64,000 bases of DNA from the NCBI GenBank assembly GCA_030447805.1, contig JAUJOE010000001.1:228925-292924 (forward strand), given 5' to 3'. The notes under the pieces were generated by a model that had not been told where the DNA came from, ran no database searches, and saw only the letters and a list, made by a program, of their open reading frames with translations. Below, in pieces: positions 1 to 8,552 of the stretch (within the stretch, counting starts at the first letter, position 1; each line of letters starts with the position of its first letter). The DNA comes from Nocardioidaceae bacterium (GTDB lineage: Bacteria > Actinomycetota > Actinomycetes > Propionibacteriales > Nocardioidaceae). The position numbers were made by a program, and so were the translations under genes.

Positions 1-225
1 ATCAAGGTAGCCATGCTCCGCGTCGACCGGGCGCTGCAGGAGGCCGGCCTGTCCTCGCGGATGCTGCTGCAGGTCCACGACGAGCTGGTGTTCGAAGTGG
101 CCCCGGGTGAGCTCGACCCGCTGGAGTCGCTGGTGCGCGCTGAGATGGCGGCAGCTGCGGAGCTGGCTGTGCCACTCGACGTCTCGGTCGGCGTCGGGCG
201 CAGCTGGCATGAGGCTGGCCACTAG
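1..225 (+). CDS. polA: DNA polymerase I, C-terminal end (partial)
   Basis: The window opens inside a reading frame that runs to TAG at 223-225. It carries motif C of family A DNA polymerases (QVHDELVFEV), whose His-Asp-Glu belong to the palm active site, followed by the usual short tail ending in HEAGH. Only the last 74 or so codons are present; the polymerase body, the 5'-nuclease domain and the start lie upstream of the window. Pol I fills gaps in repair and replaces Okazaki primers. Its position upstream of rpsA fits the usual actinobacterial order. Confidence 0.93.
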   Translation: MKVAMLRVDRALQEAGLSSRMLLQVHDELVFEVAPGELDPLESLVRAEMAAAAELAVPLDVSVGVGRSWHEAGH

Positions 226-264
226 ACGTTAGGCCGCCAGTTTCCTCGGTGGACTGGCGGGACG

Positions 265-1086
265 CTAGCCGCGGCGAGTGACGAAGATCGCGGTTCCCGG
301 CACCAGCGCCCCACGCGCCGGTCCCCAGCCGCCCCAGGTCCGGGTGTGTCCAGCGGGCCACTCCGGCTCCACCAGCCGCTCCAGGACCATTCCGGCACCG
401 ATGATCGCGCTCACCCAGTCAGCCAGCGTGTGGTGCGGTTCGACGTACGACGGTTGGCCGTCGGCTGCGACCTCGACGTACGGCGTGCGGTCGAAGTACG
501 ACCTCACCACCGTCAACCCTTCCAGGCTCGGATCGTCGGGGAGCATCCGACGTACGGGGTGCACCACCGAGAACACGAACGCGCCACCGGGTCGCAGCAC
601 CCGGCGCACTTCCGCCAGCGCGGTTTCGATGTCGAGCAGGAACGGCAACGCGCCGAACGCGGAGCACGCCACGTCAACGCACGCGTCTCGCAGCGGTAGC
701 GCGGTTGCTGTCGCGCAGGCGACGGGTACGGCGACCTGAGTCGCCGCGTCGATCCGGCGACTGTGCTGCAACTGCCGCAGCGACAGGTCGACTCCGACGA
801 CCGCTGCGCCGACTGAGCGCAGCCAACGAGCGCACTGGCCTGCCCCGCACCCCACCTCGAGCACCCGCTTGCCGCGGACGTCGCCCAGCAACCTCGCGTC
901 GGCCTCGGTGAGCCCCTCGGGACACCAGACGAAGCCGACGTCACCGAGGAACTCCCCGTGCTCTCGCTGGTAGTGGTCGGCCTCGGCGTCCCAGTCGCGG
1001 CGGTTCGCGCGCTGGGTCTCGGTGGCCGTGACGGGGCGAAAGCCGGCATCGGCTGGCTGCGGCGCTGCTGGGTCGCCGCTCGTCAT
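265..1086 (-). CDS. class I SAM-dependent methyltransferase
   Basis: About 273 residues. The SAM-binding motif I is clear (VLEVGCGAGQCARWL), followed by an acidic motif II (VVGVDLS) and a post-motif region PLRDACVDVACSAFGALPF, so this is a Methyltransf_11-type Rossmann enzyme. The substrate cannot be read from sequence. The N-terminal stretch YQREHGEFLGDVGFVWCPEG is conserved in a group of actinobacterial uncharacterised methyltransferases. I chose the ATG at 1086 rather than an in-frame start at 1116, because the latter overlaps the end of the upstream sirtuin gene. It is probably cotranscribed with that gene, 19 bp upstream. Confidence 0.85.
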   Translation of the reverse strand: MTSGDPAAPQPADAGFRPVTATETQRANRRDWDAEADHYQREHGEFLGDVGFVWCPEGLTEADARLLGDVRGKRVLEVGCGAGQCARWLRSVGAAVVGVDLSLRQLQHSRRIDAATQVAVPVACATATALPLRDACVDVACSAFGALPFLLDIETALAEVRRVLRPGGAFVFSVVHPVRRMLPDDPSLEGLTVVRSYFDRTPYVEVAADGQPSYVEPHHTLADWVSAIIGAGMVLERLVEPEWPAGHTRTWGGWGPARGALVPGTAIFVTRRG

Positions 1087-1105
1087 GCCCGCGACGATAA
1101 CCGCC

Positions 1106-1990
1106 TCAGGCGACAAGGGCCCGCAGCGTTGGCCCGGCGGGTGCCGTTAGCTTGAGTGTGAGCAGATGGTCGGCGCGGGTCCGACCGAGGTTCACGGCAG
1201 CGACCGGCTTGCCGAGGCGCGCGGCGGCGAGCGCGTACCGGTAACCGGAGTGCACCATCAACGACGACCCCACGACCAGCACCGCATCGGACTTCGCCAG
1301 CGCGGCGGTTGCCTGGGCATGCCGCCACGGCGGGATGCTCTCGCCGAAGAACACCACGTCAGGCTTGACGATGCCGCCGCAGGTTGGGCAGCCGGGCACC
1401 TGGAACGTCGCGAAGTCCAAGCCGTCCAGGTCGGCGTCGCCGTCAGGAGCGATCGGTGCGTCGAGATCGCGCCACGACGCGTTGAGCGCCTCGAGCCGGG
1501 CCTGCCAACCGGTTCGCGAACCGGTGTTGCGGCACGACATGCACATGACCCGGTCGAGGCGCCCGTGCAGGTCGATGACGCGGCGGGAGCCGGCTGCCTG
1601 GTGCAACCCGTCGACGTTCTGGGTCACCAGCAGGCCGATCCGGCCGAGTGTCTCCAGCCTCGCCAGCGCGTCGTGCGCGGCATTGGGAACCGCACCGCGG
1701 AAGTTCCGCCACCCGATCAGGCTTCGCGCCCAGTACCGGGCCCTCGTCAGTTCCTCGCGCATGAACGGTTGGTACTCGACCGGCTTCTTGCGCTTCCACT
1801 CCCCGTCGACGCCGCGGTAGTCGGGGATCCCCGACTCGGTGCTGCAACCGGCCCCCGTCACGACGAACAACCGCGCGGAGCGGTCGACGAAGCCTCGGAG
1901 GTCGTCCAGGCCGGCGGGCTCGAGGTCGACGTACGCGCTGGCACGCAGACCGTCTTCGGGCTGTTTGGCGTAGTGCTCGGCGACGCTCAT
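1106..1990 (-). CDS. Sir2-family NAD-dependent protein deacylase
   Basis: 294 residues. The NAD-binding GAGCSTESGIPDYRG motif is near residue 47, the catalytic TQNVDGLHQAAG and HG (DLHGRLDRVMC) follow, and a structural zinc site is formed by CMSC and CPTC. FFGES and the terminal VGSSLMVHSG / AAVNLG nucleotide-binding segments are intact, so it should be active. Sirtuins remove acyl groups from lysine with NAD consumption; in actinomycetes acetyl-CoA synthetases are typical targets. A GNAT/acyl-CoA synthetase fusion lies far downstream at 49.1-51.8 kb, but no operon links them. An insert before the second zinc pair (residues about 175-200) makes it slightly longer than bacterial CobB. Confidence 0.92.
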   Translation of the reverse strand: MSVAEHYAKQPEDGLRASAYVDLEPAGLDDLRGFVDRSARLFVVTGAGCSTESGIPDYRGVDGEWKRKKPVEYQPFMREELTRARYWARSLIGWRNFRGAVPNAAHDALARLETLGRIGLLVTQNVDGLHQAAGSRRVIDLHGRLDRVMCMSCRNTGSRTGWQARLEALNASWRDLDAPIAPDGDADLDGLDFATFQVPGCPTCGGIVKPDVVFFGESIPPWRHAQATAALAKSDAVLVVGSSLMVHSGYRYALAAARLGKPVAAVNLGRTRADHLLTLKLTAPAGPTLRALVA

Positions 1991-2086
1991 GGGACGTCGA
2001 GAATAGCCGTGTCGATAGGCTCTCGCTGGAGATCAACCACGTGGTCACGGCGGCAGGCTCGATGCCGCACGTTAAGGAGCGGGCCG

Positions 2087-3076
2087 ATGAGCCAAGCCAC
2101 GATCGGGTACGCCGCTGCGCTGGAGCAGTTCGGGCCCCGAGAGATCGTCGACCTGTGCGAGACCGCAGAGCGGCACGGCTTCACGGGCGTGATGGCGGCT
2201 GACCACTTCCAACCGTGGGTGCCACAGCAGGGCCACGCGGCGTACGTCTGGAACGTCTTGAGCGCGGTGGGTCAACGGACGACAGGTGACCTCGGACCGG
2301 GCGTGACCTGTCCGAGCTTCCGGTACCACCCCGCCATCGTCGCGCAGGCCGCGGCGACGCTGGAGGAGCTCTACCCCGGTCGGACCTGGCTCGGGCTGGG
2401 GTCGGGGGAGGCGCTCAACGAGCACGTCGTTGCCCGCTACTGGCCCGAGGCACCGGAGCGCATCACGATGATGTTCGAGGCGATCGAGGTGATCCAGAAG
2501 CTGTTCTCCGGCAAGGACGTCAAGCATTCCGGCGACTACTTCAAGCTCCACACGACTCGGCTCTGGACGATGCCGCAGGTGCCGCCAGCGATCCTGGTCG
2601 CCACCGCCGGTCCGGTGACTGCCAAGAAGACCGGTGTCCGCTGCGACGGCATCATCACGCCCGGGGCGACGGTCGACAAGGTGGCGGGGGTGCTGGCCAA
2701 GTTTGAGGAGGGCGCGCGTTCGGCCGGCAAGGACCCCGCTCCGATGCCGAAGCTGCTACAGCTGCACCTGTCGTGGGCGCCCACCGACGAGGAGGCCCTC
2801 GCGAACGCCATGACCGAGTGGCCCAACGGGGGCATGAAGTTCGCGAAGCAAGACGTGCGGTCACCTCACGACTTCGCCGCGATGGCTGCACTGGTGCGGC
2901 CCGAGGACTTCACCGGCCGCATGGTCATCTCCTCCGACCCCGATGCGCACCGGGCCGAGATCCAGAAGTTTCTCGACCTCGGCATCACGCAGATCTACCT
3001 GCACAACGTCGGTCGCAACCAGATCGAGTGGATGGACGTCTTCGGACGCGAGGTGCTGCCCGCTCTCACCAGTTGA
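2087..3076 (+). CDS. LLM-class F420-dependent oxidoreductase (G6PDH family)
   Basis: 329 residues. The start is ATG 2087, preceded by AAGGAG at 2074-2079; the frame is open much further upstream but codes nothing recognisable there. The protein is a TIM-barrel luciferase-like monooxygenase of the F420-dependent glucose-6-phosphate dehydrogenase family: TGVMAADHFQPW, the GPGVTCPSFRYHPA segment and GLGSGEALNEH are diagnostic. Members use reduced or oxidised coenzyme F420 for hydride transfer. The family contains true Fgd and other enzymes, such as hydroxymycolate dehydrogenase relatives, so the substrate is left open. It implies that the host makes F420. Divergent from the sirtuin gene. Confidence 0.88.
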   Translation: MSQATIGYAAALEQFGPREIVDLCETAERHGFTGVMAADHFQPWVPQQGHAAYVWNVLSAVGQRTTGDLGPGVTCPSFRYHPAIVAQAAATLEELYPGRTWLGLGSGEALNEHVVARYWPEAPERITMMFEAIEVIQKLFSGKDVKHSGDYFKLHTTRLWTMPQVPPAILVATAGPVTAKKTGVRCDGIITPGATVDKVAGVLAKFEEGARSAGKDPAPMPKLLQLHLSWAPTDEEALANAMTEWPNGGMKFAKQDVRSPHDFAAMAALVRPEDFTGRMVISSDPDAHRAEIQKFLDLGITQIYLHNVGRNQIEWMDVFGREVLPALTS

Positions 3077-3090
3077 GCCCGGCAAGGCTG

Positions 3091-4485
3091 TCAGGCGGCG
3101 GCGTCGTTGATGCGGTGGGTGCCGGTGTGGTCGACGAGGAATAGTCGCCCGTGGGGTGATCGCCAGACGAAGACCCCGTTGAACACGTGTTTGACGTGCC
3201 ATCGGCTGTGGGTCTTGAGCCGGTGATGGAACGTGACCAGTGGGGCGAGGTTGTCGAGCCGGGTTTGGCCGGGTGGGCCGCCGTCACCGGGGTCGATGTA
3301 GGGGTCGGAGTGGTCGGCTTGTTTGGTGCGGGTGGTGTTGGTGGCGTAGGGGAACACGTCGACCGGGCTGCGTAGGTGGATTGCTTCGTGTAACCGGTCG
3401 GGGACTTCGTAGCCGTCGACGGGTGCCTGGTTGGTCAGGTCGATGACCGGTTTGACGGTGACGTGGCAGTGCCCGAGCCACTTCTTGACTCGGTCGATGG
3501 TGACCGGCCCGACCCCTTCGAACCTTGCAGCCCCGTCGCCGTCGCGGACAAAGGAGTCTTCGCTGAGGTGGATGTACAGGGTCGCCGGCGGCCGCGCGTC
3601 AACACCGCAGCCTGCTGGCATCGGCCGACCGGCTCCTTCCGCGGCACGGTCGTGGTCTCCCGGCTCACTGTCAACGCCATCGGCGGCTAGTCGGGTGGTG
3701 TGGAACAGGTCGAGCGCTTGTTGTGGCTGCGCCAGCACCCCGACCGCGCGTGCTCGGCGGATGTCTTTGCTGTCGGTGTCGCCCAGTGTGGCGAGGCTGT
3801 CGGCGATGCGGTCGATGGAGGCGTCGAACCAGATCGCGTTCGGTGTCTCGGTGCGGATGAAGATGTCCTTGATGCCGTGGTCGCTGGACTGGCCCACCCA
3901 TACTCCTTGGGAGCGGGCGGCGCCGTCGGCTGTTGCTGCGGCGGCGGCTGGGTCGGCGGCGATGATGGCGGCGGCGATGATGGTCTCCAGCCGCCCCCAC
4001 GACAACGAGTGCGCCCATTTGGTCACCCGGCGGTCCACCACCGCGGCGACCTCAGCGGAGACGTCTCGGGTGGCGTCGGCGGTCTTTCGGCCGATCCACG
4101 GCTTGACCTCACCGGCCAGCACCCGGCCCCACAGCAGCGGGAGGCGGTGCCGCAGATCCAACGCATCGGCGATCAGCTGCCGAGCCGCGAACGGCGACAT
4201 CGCCAACTCAGCACCCAGCTCCGCCGGCGCGAACTCCGCCACCACCGGGGTGCCGTCACCGCCAAGCTGAACGAGTTGCTCCATCCCCGGCAACGCCCGA
4301 CCATCGGGGTCGGTGTCGAGGTCGCGGTGTAGATCGGCCCAATGTGCCGCGGCCTGCAGCACCACCACCTCGGCGCGCTCGGCCACCGCCCGCGCGCTGC
4401 CCGCGGTCGCCAACGTGGCGTCGGCGTCCAAAGCAGTGAAGTCGATATCGAACAGGCATACGACAATAGACCCGACCACCGACAA
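3091..4485 (-). CDS. DUF222 / 13E12-repeat HNH endonuclease-like protein
   Basis: 464 residues. The N-terminal two thirds are the DUF222 (13E12) domain, recognised by AELGAELAMSPFAARQLIADALDLRHRLP and VAAVVDRRVTKWAHSLSWGR-type helices. The C-terminal part is an HNH-like nuclease fold, with DNLAPLVTFHHRLKTHSRW supplying the Asn and paired His of the motif. Such proteins occur in many copies in Nocardioidaceae, Mycobacteriaceae and relatives, and are often near mobile DNA; a defined role is not established. It ends 14 bp from the convergent F420 oxidoreductase gene. The start is set at 4485, but an internal ATG is possible. Confidence 0.85.
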   Translation of the reverse strand: MSVVGSIVVCLFDIDFTALDADATLATAGSARAVAERAEVVVLQAAAHWADLHRDLDTDPDGRALPGMEQLVQLGGDGTPVVAEFAPAELGAELAMSPFAARQLIADALDLRHRLPLLWGRVLAGEVKPWIGRKTADATRDVSAEVAAVVDRRVTKWAHSLSWGRLETIIAAAIIAADPAAAAATADGAARSQGVWVGQSSDHGIKDIFIRTETPNAIWFDASIDRIADSLATLGDTDSKDIRRARAVGVLAQPQQALDLFHTTRLAADGVDSEPGDHDRAAEGAGRPMPAGCGVDARPPATLYIHLSEDSFVRDGDGAARFEGVGPVTIDRVKKWLGHCHVTVKPVIDLTNQAPVDGYEVPDRLHEAIHLRSPVDVFPYATNTTRTKQADHSDPYIDPGDGGPPGQTRLDNLAPLVTFHHRLKTHSRWHVKHVFNGVFVWRSPHGRLFLVDHTGTHRINDAAA

Positions 4486-4549
4486 GAACGTGATGCCGTA
4501 GGCCGTTATCCACTGGCAGGGCGACGAGTTCAGGCGGGCAGCAGGAGCG

Positions 4550-5923
4550 TCAGAAACTCGGGATTGTCAGTGCCACCTTGGTTCCCTCGCGGACGACGGA
4601 ACCCGACGCCCGGTCCTGGAACGTCACCGGCGGCTCGCCGTACCTGATCGACAGCGAGGACGTGAAGGCGATCTTGGGGGTTAGTCCGGCTTCGGACAAG
4701 GCGGCTACGGCCTCACGCACCGGTAGCCGCTCACAGGCCGGAACCACGGTGAACCCGTCGGGTACCGCGCGCACCGAGGAGGTAATGGCCTCGACGACGT
4801 CGCGGTCGCGCGAGCGCGCGGTCATCATGAAATCGACAGCGAAGATGAAGACGGTTTGCCGGTAGATGCCGTTGACCCGGGTCACTGGGGTGTTCACGGC
4901 GACGTGCCCAGCCACCCGAGAGGTCCGCTGGGGCGGCGCGATCATCGGGGGCGAGTTCAGTGGCGCCTCGGCGAAGGTGACGCTGGTTCCACCTGCGGCG
5001 GCGGTGCACTGGCCGGTTTTCGCCCAGTTGCGGTAGGTCGTGCCCTCCGCGACGATGCGACCGCAGCGCAACTCGGCGAGCGTCCAGTCCGCGGGTACGA
5101 CGGCCGCGATCGTGCGATAGCCGACCAGCTGGGTTCCCGGCGGCAACGGCGGTGGGGGCAGCGCGTCTCGACGCTGAGGCGAAGCACTGCCGAGCAGACT
5201 CCAGACCAAGGCGCACACAGTGCCGACGACCAGCACTCCTGCCGCACCCGCGAGCATGAAACTACGGTGAGACCGCTGAGGCGCATCAGCGGTGCGGTCC
5301 GCCACCCGGTGGAGCAGTGGAGCGACGTCGAAAGGTACGTCGAAGTGTGAGCGCAGTGCCTGCCGGACCCGGTCTTCGACATCGGCCGCACCGCCAGGCT
5401 CACCGTCCTTCTCCGCTGCGACGGCGACGTCGAGGTCTGCGGCCAGCATGAGCTCGGTCAGCGCTCGCTGTTGCGAGCGCCGTACGGTCGCTCTGGGCCG
5501 CCGGAGGACGCGCGCCGCCTCGTCGACGGTGAGGTCGCCGGCGTAGAGCAGGGCAACGGTCAGCCGCTGCGGCGCGCTGAGGTTGTCCAGCGCCTCCCAG
5601 AGGACCGCGCCGTTATCGAGGTCACCACTAGGCGGCACCTCCTCGTTGTCAACTGCGCGGAAGTCTCGAAGTTCCAGGCCGCCGCTGAACCTGGGCGCGG
5701 CCGCCAGCCGCCTGCCCTGACGTGCCGCCGCCGCGAGCGCTCGACGGGCGGCCGGCAGCCGGTCATCGGCGGGCAACAGCGGCCACGAGCGGAAGACCTC
5801 CACGAGAGCGTCTTCGGCCAGCCGCTCCCCGACAGCCAGCTCGCCCGTCGCTGCGTGGCCGACCCGCACCAACTCGCGAGCATGGGCTGCGGCGAAGTGG
5901 AGGAAGTCGTCCGGTGCCGGCAC
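4550..5923 (-). CDS. membrane-tethered sigma-like protein with extracytoplasmic PASTA-type domain
   Basis: 457 residues, GTG start. Residues about 6-55 resemble sigma-70 region 2 of SigE-family ECF factors (FAAAHARELVRVGHAATGEL); residues about 108-160 resemble region 4 with a helix-turn-helix (LTVDEAARVLRRPRATVRRS). A single hydrophobic segment at about 221-244 follows, then a Pro-rich linker, an exported part of about 140 residues, and a C-terminal PASTA-like domain (about 390-457). The topology is a cytoplasmic DNA-binding/sigma-like head and an outside sensor in one chain. ECF groups with C-terminal membrane extensions are known in Actinobacteria; this exact sigma-TM-PASTA arrangement I do not recognise. 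No separate anti-sigma gene adjoins. A perfect palindrome lies just upstream of the start. Confidence 0.75.
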   Translation of the reverse strand: MPAPDDFLHFAAAHARELVRVGHAATGELAVGERLAEDALVEVFRSWPLLPADDRLPAARRALAAAARQGRRLAAAPRFSGGLELRDFRAVDNEEVPPSGDLDNGAVLWEALDNLSAPQRLTVALLYAGDLTVDEAARVLRRPRATVRRSQQRALTELMLAADLDVAVAAEKDGEPGGAADVEDRVRQALRSHFDVPFDVAPLLHRVADRTADAPQRSHRSFMLAGAAGVLVVGTVCALVWSLLGSASPQRRDALPPPPLPPGTQLVGYRTIAAVVPADWTLAELRCGRIVAEGTTYRNWAKTGQCTAAAGGTSVTFAEAPLNSPPMIAPPQRTSRVAGHVAVNTPVTRVNGIYRQTVFIFAVDFMMTARSRDRDVVEAITSSVRAVPDGFTVVPACERLPVREAVAALSEAGLTPKIAFTSSLSIRYGEPPVTFQDRASGSVVREGTKVALTIPSF

Positions 5924-5931
5924 ACCGCCAG

Positions 5932-5950
5932 CCTAGGTGTCCTACCTAGG
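5932..5950. promoter_or_regulatory. perfect 7-5-7 inverted repeat, putative operator
   Basis: CCTAGGT-GTCCT-ACCTAGG lies 8 bp upstream of the GTG start of the sigma-TM-PASTA gene and 15 bp downstream of the phosphoesterase stop on the same strand. It has no T run, so it is a poor terminator. Its place over the likely promoter/leader suits a repressor or activator site. No known regulator consensus is claimed. Confidence 0.45.
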
Positions 5951-5965
5951 TCGGGTGGCGTCTGC

Positions 5966-6886
5966 TCACCTGCAGCTGCGAACCCCGGAGTCTATGACGG
6001 TCCCGTCGATGGTCTTGTACTCGAAGCCGAACTGCGTGCTGCCCAGGGTCAGGGCGAGCACTCCCGCGGAGTCGTTGGCGCGGAAGCGCGAACCAGGGAC
6101 GGGCGTGCCGAAGGCGTAGAGGCTCCTTCCGCCAGCGCCTGACACGAACGAGAACAAGCCGTCCGCCGCGGCAGCACCGGCCGGGTCCATTCGACGGAAG
6201 CGTTCGTAGTCGTGATCGTGACCGGCGAGGGCGATGTCGGCGTGGTGGCTGTAGGCGACATTCCAGAACCGCTTCACTGCCGCTGTGTTGCCGTGCTCAC
6301 CAGAGGAGAACCGCGGGTGGTGCATCATGATCGCGCTGCAGGTGCGTGGGTGGCTGTCCATGTCGCGGTTCAACCACCGTCTCTGCCTGTCGCAGTCGAT
6401 GATCGTGCAGTTGCTGTTGAGGGCGTAGATCCGCCACGTCCCGACGTCGAAGGCGTAGTAGCCAGCGCCACCCGGCTGCTGGTCTTGGAAGTACGTGAAG
6501 TAACCACTGGCCCCGGGCGTGCCGTACTCGTGGTTTCCGGGGGCCGGCTTGGTGATCGTCTTCAACAGCCCCCACGAGGTGTCATAGGAGTGCCGATACT
6601 GGTACAGCGAGCCGGTTTCGTACTGAGTGTCGCCCAGAGCGAGGACGTACGAGGGGGCATACGACTGTGCAAGCAGCGCGGTGGCTGCCTGCTGGCAGGT
6701 AGTCGCCGTGACTGCTTGGCCTGGTTGGCACGAGATGTCGCCGACGGCGACCACCGTCGGTCCGGTCACCGTGGCGGCGCTGACCGCCTGGGGGCGCTCC
6801 ATCGCGCTGGTTGGTGCGGCGAGACCGACCGAAGCCAGTGTCGTGATGGCGGCAAGAACAACTAAGCCGGTCACCCTGCGTCTCAT
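5966..6886 (-). CDS. secreted metallophosphoesterase
   Basis: 306 residues with an N-terminal signal peptide (MRRR-VTGLVVLAAITTLASVGLA, cleavage near residue 28). The calcineurin-like metallophosphoesterase core is complete: VAVGDISC (first metal Asp), LGDTQY (second), PGNHEYG (Asn-His), MMHHPRF (His) and AGHDHDYERF (His-x-His). The fold resembles purple-acid-phosphatase-like exported phosphatases of actinomycetes. It should hydrolyse phosphate esters outside the cell; the substrate is unknown. It lies upstream of the sigma-TM-PASTA gene on the same strand, 42 bp apart, so joint transcription is possible. It is divergent from the flavin reductase gene with only about 20 bp between the starts. 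Confidence 0.88.
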   Translation of the reverse strand: MRRRVTGLVVLAAITTLASVGLAAPTSAMERPQAVSAATVTGPTVVAVGDISCQPGQAVTATTCQQAATALLAQSYAPSYVLALGDTQYETGSLYQYRHSYDTSWGLLKTITKPAPGNHEYGTPGASGYFTYFQDQQPGGAGYYAFDVGTWRIYALNSNCTIIDCDRQRRWLNRDMDSHPRTCSAIMMHHPRFSSGEHGNTAAVKRFWNVAYSHHADIALAGHDHDYERFRRMDPAGAAAADGLFSFVSGAGGRSLYAFGTPVPGSRFRANDSAGVLALTLGSTQFGFEYKTIDGTVIDSGVRSCR

Positions 6887-6908
6887 GTGTTGACTTTACG
6901 CTGATTTG

Positions 6909-7438
6909 GTGACCATCCACTCCGAGCACCCGTTTCTCCCGCCGGAGTCTGACCGAGACCCAGTACGTCGCTTCCGCGGGCGGCTGGGTGGCGCAGTGTC
7001 GTTGTGGACAAGCGGCGCTGGCGACGAGCCCGGCGGTCGCGCCGGCCTGCCGGTCTCATCGCTGCTGGTTGCGCCAGCAGAGCCGGCGCACGTCGTGGCG
7101 TTGCTGGACCCGGACGCAGAGCTGACGGAACGTCTGCTGCGGACGAAAATCGCCGTCGTACAACTGCTGCAGTGGCAGCACCGCAACCTCGCGGACGCAT
7201 TCGCCGGTTCCGCTCCGGCGCCTGGCGGGGTATTCCGGTTGGGGAGTGGACCGACTCTGCGTGGGGGCCAGTGCTTACCGGTGTCAGCGCCTGGGCCGGC
7301 GTACGGCTAACCGAGGGGCAGTCAGCCACAGTCGGCTGGTCGGTCCTCGTCGACACGGTGGTGGAGCACGTCGAGATCGGCGAAGAGTCAGCACCGCTGC
7401 TTCACCGGCGTGGCCGCTACCAGCGGCTCGAGCCTTGA
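6909..7438 (+). pseudogene. flavin reductase-like domain protein, frameshifted
   Basis: GTG 6909 opens a frame reading VTIHSEHPFLPPESD and continuing to the conserved AFAGSAPAPGGVFR at about 7235. The natural continuation, VGEWTDSAWGPVLTGVSAWA, is then in the next frame and runs to TGA at 7438. One G missing near 7236-7239 explains the break: restoring it joins GGVFR to VGEW as in flavin reductase-like (FMN-binding split-barrel) proteins. All family landmarks are present when joined, giving about 176 residues. Either a sequencing/assembly error or a recent pseudogene. The next gene also carries indels. Confidence 0.7.
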
Positions 7439-7450
7439 CGGGGGAGGAGA

Positions 7451-8390
7451 ATGGACTGGCACGGGACGGCGCTGACGCCGCTCGCCGGGGTTACAGCGGC
7501 GAGACGTTCCTCGCAGAAGCCGGTGGCGACCGGGTGGTCGTCCGGATCTACCGCCGCAATCCCGAGCGAGCCGCGATTGACGCCAGCCTGCTGCGGCTGG
7601 TTCGTGGCATCATCCCTGTTGCAGACGTCCTCGAGGTGCGTCCGGCAACAGCCGACCTGCCGGCCGTCTTGGTCACTGAGCACCTCGACGGCACTGCACT
7701 CGATCAGGTCCTGCGTGCCGATCCGCCGGGCCTGGATTGGGAGACCCTTGGCCTCAACCTTGGCTGGGTCTTGGGTTCCCTGTCGAGCATCCCGTTCCTC
7801 CGTTTCGGCATGTTCGCTGACGCCGACCTGACCATCGCGAGAGCCGGTATGTCGACCGACCTGGCGGCGTGGGCACAGCACTTCCGCGATACCGGCCGGC
7901 TCGCCGCCTGGGCGGAGCCGGACTGGCACAAGTTGCAGGGGTTGATCGACATCGCGGAGCGCACCTTGGACGATCGCCAAAACGAGACCCGCGTCGTGCT
8001 CGCGCACAGCGACTTCAACCCGAAGAACATCCTGATCGACCCGACCGACTGCGGCATCGTGGGAGTCCTCGACTGGGAGTTCGCCCACGCGGGCTCCATC
8101 CACACCGACCTTCGGCAACTTCACCCGGTTCGAGCGCGACGACCGGTTGGTGGACCCGCTGATCGAGGGTTTCGTGGACCGGGCGCCGGGCCGCATCAGA
8201 GGGCCGGTCGAGCACGGGCGTGCGATGGATCTCTGGGCACTGGTCGAACTGGCTGGCGGCACTCCCTCCAACGCTGTACGGGAAGCTGGCGGCGCAACTG
8301 CTGCTGGCGCAGGCGCGCGAACAGAGCCTGTGGGCCTGGCCGTGGGACGCTGCTCGCGTTGACCCCGCGGGAGCGGACGCCGTACCCTAG
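7451..8390 (+). pseudogene. APH-family phosphotransferase, three apparent frameshifts
   Basis: The natural start is ATG 7451 (MDWHGTALTPLAG) behind GGGAGGAG. A missing G in the run at 7487-7490 shifts the frame before RGYSGETFLAEAGG. The kinase core then reads cleanly: VVVRIYRR (ATP-site Lys/Arg region), VLAHSDFNPKNILID (catalytic loop with HSDFNPKN) and VLDWEFAHAG (metal Asp). An extra T near 8111 breaks DLGNFTRFERDD, and a third shift near 8240-8270 separates DLWALVELA from the C-terminal LAAQLLLAQAREQSLWAWPW, ending at TAG 8388-8390. The repaired length of about 312 residues fits the aminoglycoside/choline kinase-like family. Substrate unknown. Non-functional if the indels are real. Confidence 0.7.
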
Positions 8391-8552
8391 TGGTTGCGCT
8401 TTGGGCCTGCGCGACCTCAGACCGAGCAGGCTCGTGCTCGTACTTCTCATCCCAGGCCCTACTGCGGCCCGGAACACTCGGTGGGACCGCGATCAGAGGG
8501 CCTTCGGCGTGCACGCACGACCACCATCCATCCAACGGAGTTCCACACCCCA

